The position numbers were made by a program, and so were the translations under genes. Shown here one piece after another: positions 16,574 through 22,175 of a stretch of 22,175 bases of DNA (its first letter is position 1; every line of letters starts with the position of its first letter). A model generated the notes under the pieces. That model saw nothing but the letters and a program-made list of their open reading frames with translations. It made no database searches and was not told the origin of the DNA. The stretch comes from a virus, in the IMG/VR virus record IMGVR_UViG_3300025809_000142, positions 1 through 22,175 of that record, one strand, 5' to 3'.

Positions 16574-16744
16574 CTACTCCTCCACTAAATAAATTGTGTT
16601 AGCCACAGGAGTCGCTGGAACTTCAGCAACAACCGAAATTGTGTAGCCGTTCAGTGTTCCGGCTGAAATACCCAAGGCATCAATTTCAGACTTAGTTGGG
16701 TTAGGCTCAGGCACCATGCCTGTATTGTTCACTTCTATAGACAT
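16574..16744 (-). CDS. Hypothetical 56-residue protein
   Basis: A small ORF with the ribosome site AGGAG before ATG 16744. It begins MSIEVNNTGMVPEPNPTKSE, continues IDALGISAGTLNGYTISVVA, and ends VANTIYLVEE. The Pro-rich N-terminus and the final NTIYLVEE strand resemble short linker or anchoring peptides of phage fibres ('TIYLV' ends are frequent there), but this is weak evidence. It lies nine bases after the 95-residue gene and two bases before the 70-residue gene, so it clearly belongs to the same transcription unit. Confidence 0.65.
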   Translation of the reverse strand: MSIEVNNTGMVPEPNPTKSEIDALGISAGTLNGYTISVVAEVPATPVANTIYLVEE

Positions 16745-16753
16745 GAGGGTCTC

Positions 16754-17041
16754 CTAGACGTGCATAGCGGCTAGAACTTCTAGACCACTTGTATTAGTTA
16801 CCACGACTCGAAACTCTGGAGACATGACTACTTCCTGTTGCGCATCGGCGTCTGACACAGTGAGTACATCTATCCAGTTGAAGTCGGAGCTGAGTCTTGC
16901 TTGCAACTTGACGGTGTCGCCACTGTTGCAGTTAGTTTGGAAAATTCCTGTACGGTTCCCTCGGGTCTCGAACTGAGTCACATCAGAGTCATAGGACACT
17001 GTGAGGCTTGGAGCCGTGAATAGTTTTAGTGCGTATGACAT
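16754..17041 (-). CDS. Small beta-rich protein, candidate capsid decoration protein
   Basis: A 95-residue protein first in line after the major capsid gene and its hairpin. An AAGGAA site precedes ATG 17041. The sequence alternates strands (FQTNCNSGDTVKLQARLSSD, then WIDVLTVSDAD, then PEFRVVVTNTSGLEVLAAM), consistent with an immunoglobulin-like or small beta-barrel fold. The position directly after the capsid gene is where decoration or head-stabilisation proteins are encoded in many phages (lambda D precedes its capsid gene). The decoration role is inferred from position and size; no family is recognised. Confidence 0.65.
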   Translation of the reverse strand: MSYALKLFTAPSLTVSYDSDVTQFETRGNRTGIFQTNCNSGDTVKLQARLSSDFNWIDVLTVSDADAQQEVVMSPEFRVVVTNTSGLEVLAAMHV

Positions 17042-17074
17042 AAAATATTCCTTAGTTTATTTTAATTAATAAGA

Positions 17075-17096
17075 GGCCGACCCCGAAGGGCCGACC
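17075..17096 (-). terminator. UUCG-capped hairpin after the major capsid gene
   Basis: Minus-strand RNA forms a continuous 9-base-pair stem (17088-17096 with 17075-17083) closed by UUCG (17084-17087) in the stable C(UUCG)G context. Two of the pairs are G-U and would be A-C mismatches on the other strand, so the structure is specific to the minus transcript. CTCTTATTAATT follows. It lies 19 bases after the capsid stop. Likely roles are partial termination and 3'-end protection that keep capsid mRNA abundant. Confidence 0.8.
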
Positions 17097-17114
17097 AATT
17101 TTGAGCGTCTAAAA

Positions 17115-18347
17115 TTAAGCTGCGATTGCAACTACCTTCAGAGCTTCGGTGTTCAATAACATTGAGCCAACACGCTTGCGTGTGTAGAAGCTGATAGCAC
17201 CATGAGCGCTGTATGGGTCGCGAAGCATAGAAACGCCAACACGGTCCACAACCTGATAGCCAGCTGCGAAGTCACCAAACACGATAGGCATGTTGCCAGC
17301 ACCGATTTCGGCCATATCTTCGTTGATCACAATCTCGTATCCGAAAATGCGACCAGCAGCAGCTTCAGTGATGTCACGCTGTAGGAAGTATTCACCGTCG
17401 GTGGTCTTTAGATCGACCAATACGTTGTGAGTAGCGCGGCTCATCATCCACTTGGCGTTGCCAAGATAGCCAGTTTTGGTGTTCAAAACTACTGAGCGCA
17501 GTAAGTTGATCACAGCGTCAGAAGTAGCACCCAAAGAAGACGCCTGTCCTGACTTGATAACCTGATACTTACCAAAGTCACGAGTAGCATCGCCTGCAAC
17601 GTATGCAGCAGAAGTGTCCAGACCATTCAAGATGCCGACAGGCTTGTTGACGCCGTTACCGTTCAAGAATGCAACATTCTCTTGCTCAGAGAATTCACGA
17701 GCAACCTCTCCAGCCAACCACGACTCGACATTGAAGAACGCATCTTCAAGGACGTGCTGATAGGCTTTAGGGCTTGCATATACTTCTCCAAATACTGCGG
17801 AGATCTTGTTGAGCTCTGGTGAGCCAGTGTTCGGGCGAGCACTTGTTTCGCCAACCCAGCCACTTGCTGAGCCGCCAACTGATACTAACTGAGAGTAGTC
17901 AGTAGTTGAGGTGCTAATGCCGCCAACTAGGCCACGGATTGGGCTGCTCTCGTGCTGCAGCTGGATGATGTTTGAAGCAACTTCAGTTGGTAGAGCAAAT
18001 CCACCTTGTGCGTCTACTGAGATTTGTACGTCAGCAGCTTTTGCGCGAAGTCCTTCGACGCCTTTGCGAGCGAAAGTTGCAAGCATATCTTTGTTGTCCA
18101 TTGTGTTGGATTCCTTAATTGAGGAGGTTTTAAGAGCTGGGCGATCGGCTTTTGCTTCGAGCGCCTCAACTTTGTCGTTGAGAGATTTAATCTGAGCATC
18201 GGAGTCGGCCTTGACTTGGTCGAGTGCTTCAGTTGATACCTTTGATTCGATCAAAGCATCAGTTGCCTCGGTCTTTGCTTCCAAAGCATCTGCCACTTGC
18301 TTCAGACTCACATCTTCAGCGATTACGTTTTCGATTTGGTCGGTCAT
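17115..18347 (-). CDS. Major capsid protein, HK97 fold with N-terminal delta domain
   Basis: A 410-residue protein from ATG 18347, chosen over an in-frame ATG at 18359 because the latter has no ribosome site while GGGAA precedes 18347. Residues 1 to about 105 are helical and charged (LKQVADALEAKTEATDALIE and ALDQVKADSDAQIKSLNDKV), matching the delta/scaffold domain that the prohead protease removes. The mature HK97-type body follows from about 110, with GGFALPTEVASNIIQL at 115-130 and later SGWVGETSARPNT and FLNGNGVNKPVGILNG. It ends with KRVGSMLLNTEALKVVAIAA. It builds the icosahedral shell. The protease gene stops one base upstream. Confidence 0.95.
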   Translation of the reverse strand: MTDQIENVIAEDVSLKQVADALEAKTEATDALIESKVSTEALDQVKADSDAQIKSLNDKVEALEAKADRPALKTSSIKESNTMDNKDMLATFARKGVEGLRAKAADVQISVDAQGGFALPTEVASNIIQLQHESSPIRGLVGGISTSTTDYSQLVSVGGSASGWVGETSARPNTGSPELNKISAVFGEVYASPKAYQHVLEDAFFNVESWLAGEVAREFSEQENVAFLNGNGVNKPVGILNGLDTSAAYVAGDATRDFGKYQVIKSGQASSLGATSDAVINLLRSVVLNTKTGYLGNAKWMMSRATHNVLVDLKTTDGEYFLQRDITEAAAGRIFGYEIVINEDMAEIGAGNMPIVFGDFAAGYQVVDRVGVSMLRDPYSAHGAISFYTRKRVGSMLLNTEALKVVAIAA

Positions 18348-18348
18348 T

Positions 18349-19023
18349 TTATTTCCCATTAATTATTTGTAACATCCGCTTGAGCTCGGCTTGAACCTCG
18401 GCGTCTGTAGATTTTGAGTCAATTTCTGGAGCATCACGCGCCTCGTCTATCCCGGAGAAACCTTTGGCCAGAATGGCCTTGGCATCTTTTCGAGAGACAC
18501 CTGCATCACGCAGGACCTTCTCTAGGGATCGAATGTCGTGGTCCGATTTCACGGCGGTCACGACAGACTCTTGGTTTGCCGGTATTGCTACCAGAGATAT
18601 TTCATGAAGGTCTATTTCATGAAGTAAATTTGCGCCGGATTTCCGGTCGTACTCTTCGCGCACAACTCGGTATCCGATTGACATTGCATCGAGTGCTCCG
18701 TCTTTTAATAGTGCATAGGCCTCATCAGCATCGCGCACGCCTTTGGTCAAACGACCCTCGACATAGAGACCCTTGTCGTCCTCGCGCATCGACGTCCAGA
18801 CCCCGATGGGTCGAGTGGTGTCATGGTGAGCGAGCATTTTGACTTTGGTCCCGGCTGCCTGATGGTTGGCGATGGACTTAATGAATGCGCCGCGCTGGGT
18901 AATGTCCCCGGCACGGTCCTGATGGTCGAACGTGTTTGCATATCCTGAAAACTTTCGCTCGTCCGATTCATCGAGGGCAAATGACTTGTGGTCAAATGCT
19001 ATTACCATTTTTTTAACTGTCAT
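18349..19023 (-). CDS. Prohead protease, HK97 family (peptidase U35/S78-like)
   Basis: A 224-residue protein. The start ATG 19023 (MTVKKMVIAFD) overlaps the portal stop by 11 bases and has AGGAA upstream; a longer in-frame start at 19095 would lie entirely inside the portal gene and lacks support. FSGYANTFDHQDRAGDI (25-41) and KMLAHHDTTRPIGVW (62-76) contain the expected catalytic histidine, and LDAMSIGYRV (111-120) contains the likely catalytic Ser115. SLVAIPAN (143-150) is the typical strand after it. The enzyme cleaves the delta domain from the capsid protein and then itself during head maturation. The remaining C-terminus is helical (RSLEKVLRDAGVSRKDAKAI). Confidence 0.95.
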   Translation of the reverse strand: MTVKKMVIAFDHKSFALDESDERKFSGYANTFDHQDRAGDITQRGAFIKSIANHQAAGTKVKMLAHHDTTRPIGVWTSMREDDKGLYVEGRLTKGVRDADEAYALLKDGALDAMSIGYRVVREEYDRKSGANLLHEIDLHEISLVAIPANQESVVTAVKSDHDIRSLEKVLRDAGVSRKDAKAILAKGFSGIDEARDAPEIDSKSTDAEVQAELKRMLQIINGK

Positions 19024-20230
19024 CAACTTGTTCCTGTGGTTGATCGTCGGGCTCTTCTCCGAACTGTAAATTATTGGACTGGGTGACAAACTCATCGCCT
19101 CCGTCTCTCGGGTTATATCCGAGCTCAGTGCGTGCCTCGTTTGGTGACATCACGCCCGCTGTGATCATTGTGTTGTAGGTCGCCACTCGGGTTGTCATAT
19201 CGGTGCGCAGCAGGTTGGAGACGTCGAATTTAAAACATTGAGTTGTCACATTGAGCAGTGCCTTGTTGAGACGTGCCTCGATCAACATCAAATAAGGCAG
19301 CATTGTCGCCTTGTAAAATGCGAGATCTTGATGCTCGATGTTTGAGAACGTGGCACGATCCAGATCACCAATCATGTGAGGTGGCACCCGGAACATTGCG
19401 CAGATTTCGGATCGCGTGTATTTACGGGAGTCCAGCAGCTGGACCTGATCAGGCGTCATAGAGACAGGTGAGAATTTCAAGCCCTGCTCTAATATTGCGA
19501 CCTTGTGAGAATTACTGACACCACCATGACTGGCGTTCCAACTCGCTTTGATATTTTCAAAGGAGTCATCGTCGAGGATGCCGTCAGTGTGGAGAACACC
19601 TCGAGGCGTTGCGTCATTTGTGAATACGTTCGCCGCATAGTCCCGGGCATCGATGCCTGCGCCGACAGTGTTGGCGTTGTATTGAATAGGCGAGACACCT
19701 GTCACACCATCGAGAGACATGCCTCGGATGTGCAGGATCTGGTCCGGGCTCATGACGTCCTGATCACCATTGTCGAATGTGACGACATAAACGACGTTAT
19801 ATTTCGAGTCCTGCTGGACCGATACGTTCTCAGTCTTCAATGGTAGGATCTCGACGACCTTACCGGAGCTTGTGCGGTTTATGTAGCCATAAAAATTGCC
19901 AGACAGGCAAAGATTTACCATCACATAACTAAAAAACTCCGCGCCTGTTTGATACTCATTCGGACTGTTCATCATGAGCGTATATAGCGGTGCTGAAACA
20001 TGCGCCTCACGGCCAGCAGGTGTGTCACGATACAGGTGACAGGGTAGCGTCGACATTGTGTCAGAGAGGACCTTGACGCAGCTGTAAACGGTATTCATGC
20101 GCATGGCCTGCTCATTGGTCACCGATCTTGTGGCTCCCGAAACACTGCCGAAAAAGTCCGACAGGGCCGAACTGTTAAACGGTAGCGAGATTGGCGCTGC
20201 TTTTTCTTTGCGCCAGTTAAATAGAGCCAT
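19013..20230 (-). CDS. Portal protein, HK97 type
   Basis: A 405-residue protein from ATG 20230 (MALFNWRKEK), preceded by AGGAGG; the longer in-frame start at 20284 would overlap the terminase end and lacks a ribosome site. The N-terminus has NTVYSCVKVLSDTMSTLPCH, followed by a 'P..L....PN' type segment (LYTLMMNSPNEYQTGAEFFS). The clip region has ILHIRGMSLDGVTGVSPIQY, and FSNIEHQDLAFYKATMLPYL is the conserved C-terminal helix of Phage_portal family members. Twelve copies form the DNA entry channel and the terminase docking site. The end is acidic (GEEPDDQPQEQVDDS). It starts 19 bases after the terminase stop. Confidence 0.95.
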   Translation of the reverse strand: MALFNWRKEKAAPISLPFNSSALSDFFGSVSGATRSVTNEQAMRMNTVYSCVKVLSDTMSTLPCHLYRDTPAGREAHVSAPLYTLMMNSPNEYQTGAEFFSYVMVNLCLSGNFYGYINRTSSGKVVEILPLKTENVSVQQDSKYNVVYVVTFDNGDQDVMSPDQILHIRGMSLDGVTGVSPIQYNANTVGAGIDARDYAANVFTNDATPRGVLHTDGILDDDSFENIKASWNASHGGVSNSHKVAILEQGLKFSPVSMTPDQVQLLDSRKYTRSEICAMFRVPPHMIGDLDRATFSNIEHQDLAFYKATMLPYLMLIEARLNKALLNVTTQCFKFDVSNLLRTDMTTRVATYNTMITAGVMSPNEARTELGYNPRDGGDEFVTQSNNLQFGEEPDDQPQEQVDDS

Positions 20231-20249
20231 TCTGGCCTCCTGTAGGGGG

Positions 20250-21932
20250 TTATAAGGTGCGAATCCCGCGAGATCGATAGACATCCAGCTGCAGGCCTCC
20301 GTTGACCTTGAGCCTGCCCAGAGCCATCACCAGAGCGATGACGCCGTCGATCTTATTCTTGTCGCTGTCCTTTTTAATTTTAATATTGTCGTTTGGGTCG
20401 ATGTAGAGGACGCAATTGCTGATCATCCAAGATAAAACTGGATCACCACCGTGGATAATATTGCGACCCTTGACGGCCTTCTCGAGCTCTTTTGAGGGAT
20501 CTGACATTGACATGATTCCCTGCGCGAACTTCACCATCGGGGCCCCTTTTTCAATCAGGGAGGCTGATAGCTGTGTTGCGCCATAGGCGTCATATGCAAT
20601 CTCGCGCACGTTATAAGTTCCCATAGCTTTCAACACATCCTCTTCGATATAACTGAGATCTGTGATGTTGCCCTCGGTCGTTGTAATGTGCCCGGCGTCT
20701 GTCCACTCACGATATTTGTTGCCGATGAACCCGGTGGCGTTTGCCACGGTGTCCTCCGGTAGATAGTGATTTAGATATGGGTATAGCTTGCCGTCCTCGA
20801 CGAAAATCAGAGCCATCGAGGCAAAATCAGAAACCGATGCAAGGTCCAGACCTATATAGCAAGGTTTACCCTTAAAGTGACTTATCGGTGGCCGCTCACC
20901 TTTGGACTGTTCCCAATCGTGCGAGGTGATCCACGCAGCTGAGCTAGACATCCACTGATTCAGTCGTTTTGTCCGAAAGTTGGTTTCAGCAGTCGGCGAC
21001 TCCATAGCCTGCAGAGCCATTCTTTCAAGATCATCCGGGAACACGCTGATCCCATAGGATGGATTTGCTTTTTTCCAGACCTCGGGATCTGTCCAGTCAT
21101 CGTCGACATCGATGGTCCAGATCGACGCAAAAAATGTGTCGTCATGAACATCGAGAGACGGATCGAGGACTTTCACGCAGTATTCGCGCAGCTCGTAGCA
21201 AATGCCCTCGCGATTGGTCCCTGCAGTCGTGATTGCAAAAATTATCGGCTGGGCTCTTGCACCACTGGCCACGTTCAACACGTCCCAGATCTCGGAGCTC
21301 TTGTGGACGTGTAATTCGTCGACCACTGAGAAACTAGGGTTCCGGCCTTCCAGAGATCCAGCATCTGACGACAGGGGTTCGAACTTTGACCCGGAGGCAT
21401 CGTGGAGAATTGCGGATCTGTGGACCTTGAGGTGCTGCAGTAGATCTGGTGATTTTTTGACCATCGCCTGAGCATCACCGTGGACGATACGGCTCTGGTC
21501 CCGGGTGGTAGCTGCTGAGTAGATTTCGGCAGCAGATTCTCGATCGGCGATCAGACCATAAAGTGCCAGACCTGAGCAGAATGTTGATTTCCCAGACTTT
21601 CGTGGGACCTCGATGTAAGCGGTCCGGAATCTTCGGTATCCGTCGGACGTCCTCATCCAGCCATAGAGCTGCGTAATAATGAAGATCTGCCAGTCGGCGA
21701 GCTCGAGGGGCTTCCCGGCGAGGGGACCCTTCAAGTGCTTGAGGAATCCGAAAAATTTGATCACCCGGTTGGCAGCTTCACCGTCATAATAAAATTGGCT
21801 GTCTTTGTTTCTGTGTTTGCGCCGATCCTCAACGGCGCGGGTGCAGGCATGGACTAACGGCTGCGCTGCTGGTTGTTCACCAGATACAACACGCTCCGCA
21901 TAGGCCCAGCCCGACGATTCATGTTGCAGCAT
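20250..21932 (-). CDS. terL: Terminase large subunit
   Basis: A 560-residue protein that pumps DNA into the prohead and cuts it. The Walker A motif is VPRKSGKS (109-116), Walker B is FSVVDELH (201-208, Asp205-Glu206), and the coupling motif is AITTAG (233-238). The nuclease domain follows with the expected acidic residues: Asp363 in YIGLDLAS, Asp448 in IAYDAYGA and Asp529 in KIDGVIALVMALG. This is the Terminase_1/HK97 type. ATG 21932 has an AAGGAG site. No small terminase subunit is visible; it probably lies to the right of the window, before the 40-residue gene. Confidence 0.97.
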   Translation of the reverse strand: MLQHESSGWAYAERVVSGEQPAAQPLVHACTRAVEDRRKHRNKDSQFYYDGEAANRVIKFFGFLKHLKGPLAGKPLELADWQIFIITQLYGWMRTSDGYRRFRTAYIEVPRKSGKSTFCSGLALYGLIADRESAAEIYSAATTRDQSRIVHGDAQAMVKKSPDLLQHLKVHRSAILHDASGSKFEPLSSDAGSLEGRNPSFSVVDELHVHKSSEIWDVLNVASGARAQPIIFAITTAGTNREGICYELREYCVKVLDPSLDVHDDTFFASIWTIDVDDDWTDPEVWKKANPSYGISVFPDDLERMALQAMESPTAETNFRTKRLNQWMSSSAAWITSHDWEQSKGERPPISHFKGKPCYIGLDLASVSDFASMALIFVEDGKLYPYLNHYLPEDTVANATGFIGNKYREWTDAGHITTTEGNITDLSYIEEDVLKAMGTYNVREIAYDAYGATQLSASLIEKGAPMVKFAQGIMSMSDPSKELEKAVKGRNIIHGGDPVLSWMISNCVLYIDPNDNIKIKKDSDKNKIDGVIALVMALGRLKVNGGLQLDVYRSRGIRTL

Positions 21933-21954
21933 GGCTGTCTCCTTGTGCTAAGGT

Positions 21955-22077
21955 TTAATTACTCTTTTTCGCGGGCTTGGCTGCAGGCTTTGGGGCTGGC
22001 TTTTTAGGTGCAGCAGGTGCCGGGGCGACATAACGTCGCGCAGTTTCGCACCACTCATAAACGATTGGCTTTTTCAT
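21955..22077 (-). CDS. Small basic Ala/Pro/Lys-rich protein
   Basis: A 40-residue ORF with AAAGGA before ATG 22077, 22 bases upstream of the terminase start. It begins MKKPIVYEWCETARRYVAPA and continues as a low-complexity tail of Ala, Pro and Lys ending KPAKKSN. Such tails are seen in nucleic-acid-binding or flexible linker peptides. Function is unknown. It might be a small accessory to packaging or a translational leader for the terminase gene. No family is recognised. Confidence 0.55.
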   Translation of the reverse strand: MKKPIVYEWCETARRYVAPAPAAPKKPAPKPAAKPAKKSN

Positions 22078-22101
22078 GTTTGATCCTTTAGTTGTAAAAC
22101 G

Positions 22102-22122
22102 AAAAAACCGCAACATGTGCGG
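22102..22122 (-). terminator. Intrinsic terminator before the packaging genes
   Basis: On the minus strand CCGCA-CATGT-TGCGG is followed by six T residues (arms 22118-22122 and 22108-22112, T-run 22107-22102). The stem is only 5 base pairs (a G-C-rich one), but the T-run is good. It lies 24 bases before the 40-residue gene and should end or attenuate transcription from genes to the right. No promoter is visible between it and the small gene, so readthrough or antitermination is implied. Confidence 0.7.
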
Positions 22123-22145
22123 CTCTTTGGGGGGGTTAAGGCGTT

Positions 22146-22161
22146 AGGCCCCGGAGGGCCT
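22146..22161. other. Perfect hairpin near the window edge
   Basis: AGGCCC/GGGCCT stems (six base pairs) surround a four-base loop. On the plus strand TTTT starts in the stem's last base, resembling a plus-strand terminator. On the minus strand no T-run follows. It could be the 3' end structure of a gene beyond the window. The edge prevents a firm call. Confidence 0.4.
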
Positions 22162-22175
22162 TTTAGTAATTAGTT

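Noticed and set aside
19024-19095. A 24-residue N-terminal extension of the prohead protease
   Set aside because: It lies entirely within the portal coding region, and the ATG at 19023 has its own AGGAA site; family members start near this point.
1-22175. Search for tRNA genes, integrase, repressor, attachment sites, defence genes or toxin-antitoxin pairs
   Set aside because: Nothing convincing was seen; the window is filled with structural genes.

Overview
The window is the structural (virion morphogenesis) arm of a tailed double-stranded DNA phage or prophage with a long, non-contractile tail (siphovirus). Every convincing gene lies on the minus strand, so transcription and the conventional gene order run from the right end (22175) to the left end (1). 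The host is probably a Gram-negative bacterium. The tail module is lambda/HK97-like, with a G/GT frameshift pair, a DUF4035-like T domain, a lambda-H-type tape measure and a J-like tip protein, and starts carry AGGAGG-like ribosome sites. No integrase, repressor, lysis gene, tRNA or attachment site is visible, so lytic versus temperate life style cannot be decided.

Right part (22175-17075), packaging and capsid: a terminator hairpin, a 40-residue basic peptide gene, the large terminase, an HK97-type portal, an HK97-type prohead protease and the major capsid protein with an N-terminal delta (scaffold) domain. The genes are tightly packed. Several upstream in-frame starts were shortened to agree with ribosome binding sites. 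A UUCG-capped hairpin closes the capsid unit.

Middle part (17041-10256), an accessory block between the capsid and connector genes: a 95-residue beta-rich protein (candidate decoration protein), two small proteins (56 and 70 residues), a 614-residue virion-like protein of unknown fold, a 58-residue protein, a second UUCG hairpin, a giant collagen-like fibre (about 307 uninterrupted Gly-X-Y triplets ending in a peptidase S74 self-cleaving chaperone), and a 74-residue unknown. The next gene, the head-tail connector, carries an N-terminal extension with fibre-type motifs. Together these suggest a head- or neck-fibre apparatus; this is the most unusual part of the window.

Left part (10205-1), connector and tail: connector, head-tail adaptor, tail terminator, tail tube protein followed by a strand-specific hairpin, tail assembly chaperone G with a canonical -1 slippery heptamer GGGAAAC abutting its stop codon and a T extension, an HK97 gp10-like gene in an unusual position, tape measure protein, a structured intergenic inverted repeat, two minor tail proteins, and a J-like tail tip protein of more than 1,233 residues that runs off the left edge. 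That last gene is open to the window boundary and carries a fibronectin III-like domain and repeated modules.

There is no gene-free stretch longer than 300 bases. The longest gap, 4720-4856, holds the inverted repeat.
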